A stretch of 64,000 nt of DNA from Neisseria sp. GTDB lineage: Bacteria > Pseudomonadota > Gammaproteobacteria > Burkholderiales > Neisseriaceae. The stretch lies in NCBI RefSeq assembly GCF_030530745.1, contig NZ_JAUMUI010000006.1:1-64000 (forward strand), in the 5' to 3' direction. Numbering within the stretch: position 1 is the first letter of the stretch; the number at the start of each line of letters is the position of its first letter. The notes beneath the pieces were generated by a model. That model had not been told where the DNA came from. It saw only the letters and a program-made list of their open reading frames with translations, and searched no databases. Positions 16,416 through 24,954 of the stretch are shown here, piece by piece. The position numbers and the translations under genes were made by a program.

Positions 16416-17288
16416 TTATTCGATATTCTGCACCTGTTCGCGCATCTGCTCGATAAGCACTTTCAATTCCACCGATGCCTGCGTGCATTCGGCGGCGATG
16501 GCCTTGCTGCCCAGCGTGTTGGCTTCGCGGTTGAGTTCCTGCATCAGAAAATCCAAACGTTTGCCCACGCTGCCTTTGGCGGTGGTAACGATGCGGCGCA
16601 CTTCGCCGATGTGGGTGCGCAGGCGGCTGAATTCTTCGTCGACGTCGGACTTCTGCATAAACAGGGTGAATTCCTGTTGCAGGCGGTCGTTGTCGATGGT
16701 TGCCACCGCCTCTTTCAGACGGCCCCTCACTTTTTCCATATGCGCTTCGAGCAGGCCGGGGAAAATGCCGCTTAAGTTGTTGATGATGTTTTCCATTTCG
16801 TCTAAGCGGCCCAGCAGGTGCTGCGCCAGTTTTCCGCCTTCGCGCGCCCGGGCGGCGGCAAAATCGGTTAAGGCTTGGTTTAACAGTTGCTGCACGGTTT
16901 GGGCGAAGGCTTCTTCGTCTTCGTTTTGGCTGGCGAGCACGCCAGGAAACTTCAAAATATCGGCCACGGTGAGCTTGCCCAAGCCTTCGTGTTTTTTGCG
17001 CCATTTTTTGTTGATCTCGGCCAGTTGCGCCACCAAATCCTGATTCACGCTCAGGCTTTGCGCGCCTGATGCGATGTCTTGAATCTGGATGCGGCACTCG
17101 AGCTTGCCCCGGGCGGCGCACTTGGCGATGCTTTCGCGCAGGCTGCTTTCGAGATGGCGCAAATCGTCTGGCATACGGAACTGCACGTCGAGATAGCGGT
17201 GGTTGACGGCGCGCACTTCCAAGTTGATGCGTTTGGCGCCGCATTCGCCTGCGGCGTTGGCAAAGCCGGTCATGCTGTGGATGGTCAT
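16416..17288 (-). CDS. yicC: YicC/YloC family endoribonuclease
   Basis: The 290-residue protein starts MTIHSMTGFANAAGE, the hallmark of the YicC family, and ends in the conserved CTQASVELKVLIEQMREQVQNIE-type helix. The C-terminal domain contains GSVGKRLDFLMQELNREANT. E. coli YicC is an endoribonuclease reported to act in small RNA turnover. Length is normal. It is divergent from rph, with the two starts 101 bp apart, as in many proteobacteria. A DUS half lies within the gene near 16717. Confidence 0.93.
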   Translation of the reverse strand: MTIHSMTGFANAAGECGAKRINLEVRAVNHRYLDVQFRMPDDLRHLESSLRESIAKCAARGKLECRIQIQDIASGAQSLSVNQDLVAQLAEINKKWRKKHEGLGKLTVADILKFPGVLASQNEDEEAFAQTVQQLLNQALTDFAAARAREGGKLAQHLLGRLDEMENIINNLSGIFPGLLEAHMEKVRGRLKEAVATIDNDRLQQEFTLFMQKSDVDEEFSRLRTHIGEVRRIVTTAKGSVGKRLDFLMQELNREANTLGSKAIAAECTQASVELKVLIEQMREQVQNIE

Positions 17289-17349
17289 GGTGTTTTACTC
17301 CGTGTGGTGTTTGCGGGTGAAATCGGCCGAAATATACCATATCTGCGCA

Positions 17350-17358
17350 TGTTATAAT
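17350..17358 (+). promoter_or_regulatory. Extended -10 promoter for rph
   Basis: TGTTATAAT, a perfect extended -10, lies 32 bp before the rph start codon. The same TGTTATAAT sequence precedes the Dyp peroxidase gene, and related CTATAAT or GTTATAAT boxes precede psd and zipA. Confidence 0.6.
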
Positions 17359-17389
17359 CCGCGCGTATCGAATTTGAGGAATAAAACCG

Positions 17390-18136
17390 ATGACTGCCTA
17401 CACCCGCACTTCGCGCGCTGCCGACGCTTTGCGCGAAATCCGCATCACCCCCGGTTTTCTGCCCCATGCCGACGGCTCGGTGTTAATTGAATGCGGCAAC
17501 ACCAAAGTAATCTGCACTGCATCGGTTGACGAAAACGTGCCGCCGTTTCTGCGCGGTAAAGGGCAGGGCTGGGTAACGGCGGAATACGGCATGCTGCCCG
17601 CATCCACCGCTTCGCGTATGCGCCGCGAGGCTGCGGCGGGCAAACAGAGCGGGCGCACGCAGGAAATCCAGCGCCTGATCGGCCGCTCGCTGCGTGCGGT
17701 GGTGGATTTGGAAAGCTTGGGCGAGCGGCAGATTTTAATCGACTGCGACGTTATCCAAGCCGACGGCGGCACGCGCACCGCCGGCATCACGGGCGCATTT
17801 GTGGCTTTGCAGATGGCGGTGGATAAATTATTGGCGGCGGGTATGCTGCTGCACAACCCCGTGCGCGAAGCCGTGGCGGCGGTGTCGGCCGGCGTGGTCG
17901 GCGGCGTGCCGCTGCTGGATTTGGACTACCCCGAAGATTCCGGCTGCGAGAGCGATGTCAATATGGTGATGACCGCCTCGGGCAAAATCATCGAAATACA
18001 GGGCACGGCGGAAGGTGCGCCGTTCAGTGTGGCGGAACTGGGCGAGTTGATCAGATTGGGGCAGAAAGGCGTGGCCGAGCTGGTGCGGTACCAGCAGCAG
18101 GCTTTAGCGTCGATTACAGCCGTTTCCAACCGATAA
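17390..18136 (+). CDS. rph: Ribonuclease PH
   Basis: The 248-residue protein is a phosphorolytic 3'-5' exoribonuclease that trims tRNA 3' ends. The N-terminus [20 protein letters not shown], the phosphate-binding part [20 protein letters not shown] and [18 protein letters not shown] are typical. A TTGAGGA ribosome site precedes the ATG. It is followed after 75 bp by coaBC, with DUS copies in the gap. Confidence 0.96.
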   Translation: MTAYTRTSRAADALREIRITPGFLPHADGSVLIECGNTKVICTASVDENVPPFLRGKGQGWVTAEYGMLPASTASRMRREAAAGKQSGRTQEIQRLIGRSLRAVVDLESLGERQILIDCDVIQADGGTRTAGITGAFVALQMAVDKLLAAGMLLHNPVREAVAAVSAGVVGGVPLLDLDYPEDSGCESDVNMVMTASGKIIEIQGTAEGAPFSVAELGELIRLGQKGVAELVRYQQQALASITAVSNR

Positions 18137-18211
18137 GGCCGTCTGAAAAAGCGCAGGCCGTGTTTTTAGACGGCCAAAGGTTCCGGCTTTCACACCCAAA
18201 CAAAATTGATT

Positions 18212-19393
18212 ATGAGCAAACACATCCTACTCGGCATCAGCGGCGGCATTGCCGCCTATAAATCCTGCGAACTCGTGCGCCTCTTGAAAAAGCAGGGCCA
18301 CAGCGTAACCGTGGCGATGAGCCGCGCCGCCACCGAATTCGTTTCGCCGCTCACCTTTCAAGCCTTAAGCGGCAACCCCGTGCTGGCCGAAACACACAGC
18401 GGCGGGACCGGTGGCAACGGTATGGCGCACATCAACCTCACCCGCGAAGCCAATGTGTTTCTGATTGCCCCCGCAAGTGCCAATACCATCGCCAAAATCG
18501 CGTACGGCATCGCCGACAACCTGCTCACTAATCTGGCCGCCGCGCGCAAATGCCCGCTGGCCGTGGCACCCGCAATGAATGTGGAAATGTGGTTCAACCC
18601 CGCCAACCAACGCAATATCGCACAGCTGCTTGCAGACGGCATCACCGTGTTCCAGCCCGCCGAAGGCGAGCAGGCCTGCGGCGAAACCGGCGTAGGCCGT
18701 ATGCCCGAAGCCGCCGAGCTGGCCGACCTGCTGCCCGATATGTGGGCCGGCAAATTATTGCAGGGCAAAAAAGTGCTGATAACGGCAGGCGCAACGTTTG
18801 AAGCCATCGACCCCGTGCGCGGCATCACCAATATTTCCAGCGGCCGAATGGGCATGGCGCTCGCCCGATCCTGCCGCGCCGCCGGAGCGGAAGTGTCGCT
18901 GGTTTACGGCCAGATTCAAACAGGCATACCCGCCGGTTTGGCTCACACCGAGCAGGCCGTGAGCGCCGAAGCCATGTACCGCGCGGTGATGAACCGCATC
19001 GGCGGGCAAGACGTTTTCATTTCGGTGGCCGCCGTGGCCGACTACAAAGTGAAAAACAGCAGCGCGCAAAAGCTGAAGAAAAACCCCGCCGGCGCACCGC
19101 CCGTTATCGAACTGGCCGAAAACCCCGACATTCTCGCCGCCGTGGCCAAACTGGCCGATGCGCCTTTTTGCGTAGGCTTTGCCGCCGAAAGTGAAAACGT
19201 GCTCGAATACGCCCGCGCCAAGCGCCTGAAGAAAGGCATTCCCATGCTGGTAGCCAATGACGTGGCCGCCGCGATGGGCAAAGCCGTCAACCGCATCACC
19301 ATTATCGACGGATACGGTGAAACCGCGTTTCCCGAAACCGACAAAAACCGGGCCGCCACTGAGATTGTGAAACACTTGGCACAGCGGCTTTAG
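18212..19393 (+). CDS. coaBC: Bifunctional phosphopantothenoylcysteine decarboxylase/synthetase
   Basis: The 393-residue protein carries out two steps of coenzyme A synthesis. The CoaC flavoprotein domain (about 1-185) has GISGGIAAYKSCELVR, the PAMNVEMW motif and the substrate-clamp cysteine in QACGETGVGRM. The CoaB domain (about 190-393) has TAGATFEAIDPVRGITN and SSGRMG. The ATG at 18212 is used; an upstream TTG in frame gives only two more residues. A strong non-DUS terminator follows. Confidence 0.96.
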   Translation: MSKHILLGISGGIAAYKSCELVRLLKKQGHSVTVAMSRAATEFVSPLTFQALSGNPVLAETHSGGTGGNGMAHINLTREANVFLIAPASANTIAKIAYGIADNLLTNLAAARKCPLAVAPAMNVEMWFNPANQRNIAQLLADGITVFQPAEGEQACGETGVGRMPEAAELADLLPDMWAGKLLQGKKVLITAGATFEAIDPVRGITNISSGRMGMALARSCRAAGAEVSLVYGQIQTGIPAGLAHTEQAVSAEAMYRAVMNRIGGQDVFISVAAVADYKVKNSSAQKLKKNPAGAPPVIELAENPDILAAVAKLADAPFCVGFAAESENVLEYARAKRLKKGIPMLVANDVAAAMGKAVNRITIIDGYGETAFPETDKNRAATEIVKHLAQRL

Positions 19394-19428
19394 GTTGGCA
19401 AAAGGCCGTCTGAAAACGGTATTTTATC

Positions 19429-19476
19429 GGCTGTGTTTTGATACCCGTCAATCCACTATCAAAACACAGCCTTTTT
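19429..19476 (+). terminator. Strong terminator after coaBC
   Basis: GGCTGTGTTTTGAT and ATCAAAACACAGCC pair perfectly around a 16-base loop and are followed by TTTTT. It isolates coaBC from the bacteriocin-like gene. Confidence 0.9.
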
Positions 19477-19658
19477 ATATGTCCGGAGGGTTTTTACGAT
19501 ACTTATATCATTAAAAACCCTTAACCGGATTTAAATCGGAAAGCGGCTTCTTAAAAAAATGAAAATTCAAGAAACTTCTTAAAAACGAGGTTGTCGGAAA
19601 AGAACCATGTGAAGTTTATGTGGTTATTTATCAATCTGTTTTATAAAGGAGTGTGATT

Positions 19659-19889
19659 ATGCAAACTTTGGCAACACATGAGCTGCAGTATGTTTCCGGA
19701 GCAAGTCAGCCTGGCTGGGGTGTGACAATCGGCAGTATAGTAGGGGGATTTACCCGTTCTCCGTGGGGTGTTGCGGCCGGAGCGGCCATCGGGCATGGAA
19801 TTGAAACAACTGATTGGGATGCTGTGGCTCGAAATCGTATTAATTCGGTAGCCAAGGATATTAAAAACGGTAATATTCCTGCCGATTAA
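19659..19889 (+). CDS. Bacteriocin-like peptide with double-glycine-type leader
   Basis: The 76-residue precursor starts MQTLATHELQYVSGA, which fits a double-glycine-type leader with the hydrophobic pattern and a GA cleavage end in place of GG. The predicted mature part of about 61 residues is rich in glycine with GxxxG-like spacing (GSIVGGFTRSPWGVAAGAA), as in class II bacteriocins and microcin V-type toxins that insert in membranes. An AAAGGAG ribosome site precedes the ATG at 19659. A two-helix membrane protein follows 18 bp later. No dedicated export genes are near. Antibacterial activity is inferred. Confidence 0.65.
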   Translation: MQTLATHELQYVSGASQPGWGVTIGSIVGGFTRSPWGVAAGAAIGHGIETTDWDAVARNRINSVAKDIKNGNIPAD

Positions 19890-19907
19890 CCTTGAGAATC
19901 AAGTGCC

Positions 19908-20084
19908 ATGAAACTGACGGCTTTCATCATAACGGGCGCTTTGGCGGGTATGTCTGTATATTTCGTCATAAACAGGCTGACCGACTGGCCTGATCCTGTT
20001 TATGTCGCCCTATGCATTTCTTTGGCATTTGCAGGGTCTTATATTGCCCGGAAAATATATTTTTCTTCAAGAAAAAAATGTTGA
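19908..20084 (+). CDS. Putative bacteriocin immunity protein (two membrane helices)
   Basis: This 58-residue reading frame starts MKLTAFIITGALAGMSVYFV and ends in a basic tail with SSRKKC. Two hydrophobic helices (about residues 4-21 and 31-48) flank a short NRLTDWPDP loop. It lies 18 bp after the bacteriocin-like gene and is closed by an inverted DUS terminator, so the two form a unit. Small two-helix membrane proteins encoded next to class II bacteriocins usually give self-protection. The ribosome site is weak. Function is inferred from position and shape only. Confidence 0.5.
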   Translation: MKLTAFIITGALAGMSVYFVINRLTDWPDPVYVALCISLAFAGSYIARKIYFSSRKKC

Positions 20085-20102
20085 TTCCGGTTGTTTTTAC
20101 CC

Positions 20103-20130
20103 AGGCCGTCTGAATGCGTTCAGACGGCTT
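20103..20130 (+). terminator. Inverted DUS terminator after the bacteriocin unit
   Basis: AGGCCGTCTGAA and TTCAGACGGCTT pair around TGCG. It lies between the convergent immunity gene and relA. Confidence 0.75.
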
Positions 20131-20165
20131 TGGGGCTGCCGACAATTGACCCCAAACCCCCAAGA

Positions 20166-22379
20166 TTACAGCCGCGTAACGCTCAACACGCCTTTTACCT
20201 CGGCCAGGCTGGCCAGCACGCGCGGCAGGTCGCCTACTTGGCGCACTTCCAGCGTGAAACGCATACTCGCTTCCAAATCGCGGCTTTGGGTTTGCACGGC
20301 GGTAACGTTGAGTTTGTGGCGGGCGAGTGTGTCGGAAACGTCGCGCAGCAGGCCGCTGCGGTCTTGGGCGCGGATTTCCACGTCCACGGCGAAAACCTGC
20401 CCTTCCTGCGCCTGCGCCCAAGCGGCGGTGAGCACTTTGTCGGGCGACTGTTCGGCCAGATGCTTGAATGAAGGGCAGTTGCTGCGGTGCACCGAAATGC
20501 CCCGTTCGCGGGTAACGAAGCCGACGATGTTATCGGGCGGGGCGGGCTTGCAGCATTTGGCCAGCGTGGTCATCAGGCCGTCTTCGCCGTCGATCAGCAC
20601 GCCGTTTTTGCCGCCTTTTTTGATTTTAGACTGTTTGACGATAGTGGTTTCGTTTAGCGGCGGCGGGGGCGGCTCGACCAGTGTGCCACAGGCTTTCTGA
20701 ATGGCGCGCGGCGACACTTCGCCTTGGCCGACGGCGGTGTAGAGGTCGTCGGTTTTATTAAAGCCAAGTTTTTCGGCCAAGTCTTGCAGATTGGGTTTGG
20801 GTGATACTTTAACCAGTTGTTTTTCAAGCTGGTTGCGGCCGTTTTCGCGCACGGTGTCGGCATTTTGCTGGCGGATGAAGGCGCGGATTTTGCTGATGGC
20901 CCTGTTGGATTTCACCCAGCCTTCGTGAAGCCAGTTTACCGAAGGCGAGCCTTCTTTGGCGGTGATGATTTCTACGCGCTGGCCGTTTTCGAGCGGGGTG
21001 GAAAGCGGCACGATCTGGCCGTCGACTTTGGCGCCGCGGCAGCGGTCGCCGACACTGCTGTGCAGGGCGTAGGCGAAGTCGATGGGGGTGGAGCCGGCGG
21101 GCAGCGACAACACTTTACCGTGAGGCGTGAGTACGTAGATGGTGTCGTTGAAAAGTTCGGTGCGGAAGGCACCGGCCAAATCTTCGCGGCCGTTGTCGGC
21201 CATGTTTTCGCGCCATTCGAGCAGTTGGCGCAGCCAGGCGATTTTCTGCTCGTAGGCGCTGTCGCCCCTGCCGCCTTCTTTATAGCGCCAGTGGGCGGCC
21301 ACGCCGAATTCGTTGAACCGGTGCATATCGAAGGTGCGGATTTGCACTTCCACGCCTTTGTCTTCGGGGCCTACCACCACCGTGTGCAGGCTTTTGTAGC
21401 CGTTGCCTTTGGGCTGGGCGATATAGTCGTCGAACTCGCCCGGTACGGGCCGCCACAAGCTGTGGACGATGCCGAGCGTGGTGTAGCATTCCGGCACGGT
21501 TTCTACAAGGATGCGCACCGCGCGGATGTCGTACAAACCCTCAAAGCCGACCTTTTTCTTCACCATTTTTTTATAAATGGAATAAATATGCTTGGGGCGG
21601 CCGGCCACATCGTAACGGATGCCGTATTTGTCTAACTCGGTGCGAAGGCTGCTCAGAAAGCTGTTGATGTATTCGATCCGTTCTGTGCGCTTTTCGTCGA
21701 GCAGGCGGGCGATTTCTTTGTATTTTTCGGGATTTTGGTGGCGGAAGCCCAAATCTTCAAGTTGCCATTTGAGCTGCCACACGCCCAGGCGGTTGGCGAG
21801 CGGGGCGAAAATATCCAGCGTTTCTTTGGCCAGTGCTCGTTTGTCTCCGCTGTCGGGCAGCGTGCCGATAAACTGCATGGTGCGGGTGCGCAGCGCAAGC
21901 TTGATGAGTACCACGCGGATATCTCCCACCATCGCCAGCAGCATTTTGCGCATGGTTTCGGCCTGCTGGGCGCGCTCTTCCGGCGTAGCGAGGCTGTCGA
22001 CGCGGGCGAAGTGGGTGAGTTTCTGAACTTCGTCGATGCCTTTCACCAAACTGCATACGTTTGCGCCGCATTTTTCGGTAACCGTTTCCTGCCAGTTGGC
22101 GGCAAACGAAGAAATATCGGTGAGTATGGTGGCGGCCACCGCTTCGGGCAGCAAATCCATACCGGCCACCATCTGCGCCGCGCCCAGCACGTTGCTTAAC
22201 AGCGGTTCGCCGTTGGGGGTGAGGGCATCGACGGGGTAATGCGCTTCGGCCAGTTTGCGGGCGTTGAGCAGGATTTGGGCATCGTTGTCGTTCAGTTTGG
22301 CGGTGTAGCCGACTAGCCATTGGTGGTAATTATCGAGATTGGGCGCGATGCTGCTGGGCGTCTGCTTGACGTAGTTCAT
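20166..22379 (-). CDS. relA: RelA-type (p)ppGpp synthetase
   Basis: The 737-residue protein has the long RelA/SpoT layout: a pseudo-hydrolase domain (about 30-190), the synthetase domain (about 230-360, with GRPKHIYSIYKKM and YDIRAVRILV), a TGS domain (about 400-465, with LTPHGKVLSLPAGSTPIDFAY) and a C-terminal ACT domain. The hydrolase HD-ED motif is degraded: where SpoT has a HDVVEDT-type sequence, this protein reads LTDISSF. That makes it a ribosome-associated RelA rather than a bifunctional SpoT. The ATG at 22379 (MNYVKQT) is used; the longer upstream frame runs into repeat DNA. Confidence 0.93.
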   Translation of the reverse strand: MNYVKQTPSSIAPNLDNYHQWLVGYTAKLNDNDAQILLNARKLAEAHYPVDALTPNGEPLLSNVLGAAQMVAGMDLLPEAVAATILTDISSFAANWQETVTEKCGANVCSLVKGIDEVQKLTHFARVDSLATPEERAQQAETMRKMLLAMVGDIRVVLIKLALRTRTMQFIGTLPDSGDKRALAKETLDIFAPLANRLGVWQLKWQLEDLGFRHQNPEKYKEIARLLDEKRTERIEYINSFLSSLRTELDKYGIRYDVAGRPKHIYSIYKKMVKKKVGFEGLYDIRAVRILVETVPECYTTLGIVHSLWRPVPGEFDDYIAQPKGNGYKSLHTVVVGPEDKGVEVQIRTFDMHRFNEFGVAAHWRYKEGGRGDSAYEQKIAWLRQLLEWRENMADNGREDLAGAFRTELFNDTIYVLTPHGKVLSLPAGSTPIDFAYALHSSVGDRCRGAKVDGQIVPLSTPLENGQRVEIITAKEGSPSVNWLHEGWVKSNRAISKIRAFIRQQNADTVRENGRNQLEKQLVKVSPKPNLQDLAEKLGFNKTDDLYTAVGQGEVSPRAIQKACGTLVEPPPPPLNETTIVKQSKIKKGGKNGVLIDGEDGLMTTLAKCCKPAPPDNIVGFVTRERGISVHRSNCPSFKHLAEQSPDKVLTAAWAQAQEGQVFAVDVEIRAQDRSGLLRDVSDTLARHKLNVTAVQTQSRDLEASMRFTLEVRQVGDLPRVLASLAEVKGVLSVTRL

Positions 22380-22511
22380 AGAATTCCCCGATAAGGCTGA
22401 TATGGTGTGGCTATTGTATAGCATGGCCGGCGGGTTTTGAACCGATACCGCCGTGCGCCCTGATGATGAAAGCGGATAAGAACAACAGGCCGTTTGAGAA
22501 AGATTCTTAAC

Positions 22512-22653
22512 GAGACTTTTGCAAAATCCCCGTCTGCGGCGCATTTCTGCGTTGTGCGCTGCTCGCCCGCCCAGCCTTGTATTTGATATGTCTGCGCCCG
22601 CTGCGCTGCTACGCCTTGAACTGCATCCGTATCCGGGGGGGGGCAAAGGTTTC
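22512..22653. mobile_element. GAGACC-ended miniature element, copy R2
   Basis: The 142-bp element starts GAGACTTTTGCAAAA and ends GGGCAAAGGTTTC. It is flanked by TTAAC on both sides, a 5-bp target duplication. A G9 tract lies beside the right end (22635-22643), mirroring the C10 tract of copy R1. The rest of the 22380-22859 gap holds one DUS, a solo TTTTGCAAAGGTCTC end near 22712 and a half palindrome near 22786. No gene is seen there. Confidence 0.75.
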
Positions 22654-22859
22654 TTAACTTGTCCAAGTATTGGGGAACAGTTTATTTTTTCAGACGGCCT
22701 TTAGGTATTTTGCAAAGGTCTCGGCTTATTGAAAGGCGGGGTAGGGCGTTATAGTGAAACTGATCAAGTTTTTCATAACCGTTGCGTCATACTCGGGACA
22801 AGCCGGATTATGGCGCATGTGTTTTTTCTTGTGTTGGCTCACTATACATTGCTTGCCTG

Positions 22860-23180
22860 CTAAACATGGAAGCTTTCGCCGCAGCCGCATTCGTCTTTTA
22901 CGTTGGGGTTTTGGAACTTAAAACCTTCCTGCAAGCCTTCTTTGGTGTAGTCAAGCTCGGTGCCGTCGAGGTAAACGTGGCTTTTGGGGTCGACGAACAC
23001 TTTCACACCGAAGCCTTCAAATACCAAATCTTCGGGCTGCACGTCATCGACAAATTCCAAAGTATAGGCCATGCCGGAGCAGCCGCTGGTTTTCACGCCC
23101 AAGCGGATGCCTTCGCCTTTGCCGCGTTTGGCGAGGAAGGTTTGGATATGGTCGGCGGCTTTTTCGGTTAGGGTAATCAT
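22860..23180 (-). CDS. iscA: Iron-sulfur cluster assembly protein IscA
   Basis: The 106-residue protein has the three conserved cysteines of A-type carriers: [10 protein letters not shown] near residue 35, and CGCGESF at the C-terminus. A-type proteins bind iron or [4Fe-4S] clusters and deliver them to apo-enzymes. The start at 23180 ([12 protein letters not shown]) begins the domain; a longer frame upstream has no support. It is the last gene of the isc cluster on the minus strand, 173 bp after the small gene at 23354-23596. Confidence 0.93.
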   Translation of the reverse strand: MITLTEKAADHIQTFLAKRGKGEGIRLGVKTSGCSGMAYTLEFVDDVQPEDLVFEGFGVKVFVDPKSHVYLDGTELDYTKEGLQEGFKFQNPNVKDECGCGESFHV

Positions 23181-23353
23181 TGTCTTAATCCTTGTGATGC
23201 CAAAATATGCAGACCGTGAGTCGGCCGGGCAAGGGTTTAAACGGGCGGGTAGGCAGTCAATCAACTTTAAGAAAAATCAGATTGCGTTATACTCGGACCC
23301 GCTCCGGGTATGACGGCACGGTTGCCAAATTAAGTGGAACCGTATTGCCCGCC

Positions 23354-23596
23354 TCAGACTTGGGTTTGCCGTTTCGCCCAAGCAACCGCCGCCGCAACGG
23401 CGGCTTTGGCCTGCGGGCTGTTTTTCCAGCAGCTCGATCCGGTCAGAGCTGCACCCTGCTGCAATATGTCTTCAGGGTCGGCGGCGGCAAGGGCGGACAC
23501 ATCGTCCAAGCCCATTTGCTGCAAACGCTGCAACACGGTTTTGCCTATGCCTTTTTCGGCCAATAGGGATTGGGTTTCTGCTTCGGTAAAGGGCAC
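23354..23596 (-). CDS. Small helix-hairpin-helix-like protein in the isc cluster
   Basis: The 80-residue protein starts MPFTEAETQSLLAEKGIGKT. It has a GIGKTVLQRLQQMGLDDVSAL stretch, broken here by wording only in that I describe it as a helix-hairpin-helix-like turn followed by a second helix, similar in look to the TfoX C-terminal or RadC-like hairpins. The C-terminal helix is alanine-rich. A single cysteine occurs in GSSCWKN. It sits between iscU and iscA on the same strand. I do not recognise a named family; a role in iron-sulfur assembly is only suggested by position. Confidence 0.6.
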   Translation of the reverse strand: MPFTEAETQSLLAEKGIGKTVLQRLQQMGLDDVSALAAADPEDILQQGAALTGSSCWKNSPQAKAAVAAAVAWAKRQTQV

Positions 23597-23667
23597 GGTG
23601 CTTCCTTTCTGAAATCTGCTTTCAGACGGCCTTGCATGTTTTAAACCGTTGCAGGCCGTCTGAACGG

Positions 23668-24051
23668 TTAAACGCCTTTTTTCTTTTTGTAGTCGGAAAC
23701 GGCGGCTTTAATCGCGTCTTCGGCCAGAATCGAGCAGTGCACTTTCACGGGCGGCAGTTCCAGCTCTTCGGCAATGGCGCTGTTTTTGATGGCCAGCGCT
23801 TCGTCAAGGCTTTTGCCTTTCACCCATTCGGTAATCAGGCTGGACGAGGCGATGGCCGAGCCGCAGCCGTAGGTTTTGAACTTTGCGTCTTCAATCACGC
23901 CTTGTTCGTTAACTTTGATTTGCAGCTTCATCACGTCGCCGCAGGCGGGCGCGCCGACCATGCCGGTGCCGACCGATTCGTCGTTTTTGTCGAACGAGCC
24001 GACGTTGCGGGGGTTTTCGTAGTGATCGATCACTTTGTCGCTGTATGCCAT
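23668..24051 (-). CDS. iscU: Iron-sulfur cluster scaffold IscU
   Basis: The 127-residue protein has the three cluster-ligating cysteines of IscU in GAPACGDVMKLQI, YGCGSAIASSS and VHCSILAEDAIKAA, plus the LPPVKVHC segment that matches the HscA-binding motif. It receives sulfur from IscS and builds the [2Fe-2S] cluster. Length is normal. The next gene upstream in a normal isc operon is iscS, but here two miniature elements and a vapBC pair intervene (24228-25200). How iscU is transcribed is therefore an open question. Confidence 0.96.
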   Translation of the reverse strand: MAYSDKVIDHYENPRNVGSFDKNDESVGTGMVGAPACGDVMKLQIKVNEQGVIEDAKFKTYGCGSAIASSSLITEWVKGKSLDEALAIKNSAIAEELELPPVKVHCSILAEDAIKAAVSDYKKKKGV

Positions 24052-24227
24052 GATGTGGTTCCTTGTGCGGATTTATCGGTTAATCGGTTTCTTTTGTTTC
24101 ATTTAAGGCCGTCTGAAAGGAATTCAAGACGGGTTGGGGGTAACTATTTGCTAGGTTGGGTTGTTAAACCCGACTTTGCAAAAAGCTTTTTATGGATTTG
24201 TCGGGTTTGCAACCCAACCCACGCTTG

Positions 24228-24394
24228 CTAGGGTCTGTCGACATTCAACGCAACGGCGGTATTTTTGGCCAAAATCCCCCGTCTGCGGCGTTAAAAATGC
24301 CCGCAGGTGTCCAACCTTGCTGCGCTTTTTGCCTTGCATACGCGGTTTTTGCCTCAAAAAACCGCTTCGTCGGTTAAATGTCGACAGCCCCTAG
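24228..24394 (-). mobile_element. CTAG-bordered miniature element, copy C
   Basis: This 167-bp copy has GTCGAC-type ends: CTAGGGTCTGTCGACATT on the left and AATGTCGACAGCCCCTAG on the right. It is inverted relative to copies A, B and E. Its right CTAG is also the left CTAG of copy D, so the two are head-to-tail with a shared border. Confidence 0.8.
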
Positions 24395-24557
24395 GGTCTG
24401 TTGACAATTAACGCAACGGCGGTGTTTTTGGTCAAAAATCCCCGTCTGCGGCGTTAAAAATGCCCGCAGGTGTCCAACCTTGCTGCGCTTTTTGCCTTGC
24501 ATACGCGGTTTTTGCCTCAAAAAACCGCTTCGCCGGTCAATTGTCAACAGACCCTAG
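24391..24557 (-). mobile_element. CTAG-bordered miniature element, copy D
   Basis: This 167-bp copy has the TTGACA-type ends: GGGTCTGTTGACAATT on the left and AATTGTCAACAGACCC on the right, with CTAG on both sides. Its interior is nearly identical to copy C. Its right CTAG border supplies the TAG stop codon of the vapC gene on the minus strand. Confidence 0.8.
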
Positions 24558-24952
24558 GGCTTTGTCCAGTCTTCTACATTTAAACCGGCGATTTGCCGGA
24601 AAGCGGCATCATTGCTGACCAATACCGCGCCGACAGCCGATGCGTGTGCGGCAATCATCATATCCAGTGGGGCGAGGCTTTTGCCTGCCTGCTCGGCTTG
24701 TGCTTTAAAACTTCCGTAACGGCTGCCTGCCTGTTCGTCGAACGGCAGTACAGCCACGCGCAGCAAAAATTCATGCACGGCGCGGTGCAGTTTGACCGCA
24801 TCGGGTTTCTTGGCCAAGCCGTACACCAACTCGGCGTGGGTAACCGCCGAGATATGCAGATCAGCCATCGGCACGCTTTGCAGTTTTGCCATCACATTGG
24901 GCTGCCGGCGCAGAATATGGCTGACCATATTGGTATCCAAAAGGTAAATCAC
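24554..24952 (-). CDS. vapC: VapC-type PIN-domain toxin
   Basis: The 132-residue protein is a PIN-domain ribonuclease. Conserved acidic residues are in IYLLDTNMVSHI (first Asp), AVTHAELVYG (Glu), SLAPLDMMIAAHA (Asp) and LVSNDAAF (Asp). VapC toxins cut tRNA or rRNA and are neutralised by VapB. Translation should begin at the GTG at 24952, which has a CAGGAG ribosome site and starts just 2 bp after the vapB stop codon. Its stop codon lies in the CTAG border of miniature element D, so the C-terminus may have been altered by that insertion. Confidence 0.9.
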   Translation of the reverse strand: MIYLLDTNMVSHILRRQPNVMAKLQSVPMADLHISAVTHAELVYGLAKKPDAVKLHRAVHEFLLRVAVLPFDEQAGSRYGSFKAQAEQAGKSLAPLDMMIAAHASAVGAVLVSNDAAFRQIAGLNVEDWTKP

Positions 24953-24954
24953 GG

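Noticed and set aside
22740-22860. TATAGTGAAACTG near iscA as a possible Correia element end
   Set aside because: Correia ends read TATAGTGGATTAA. The match stops after eight bases and no partner end is present.
24228-24557. Tandem repeats as a CRISPR array
   Set aside because: There are only two 164-bp units with terminal inverted repeats and no spacers or cas genes.
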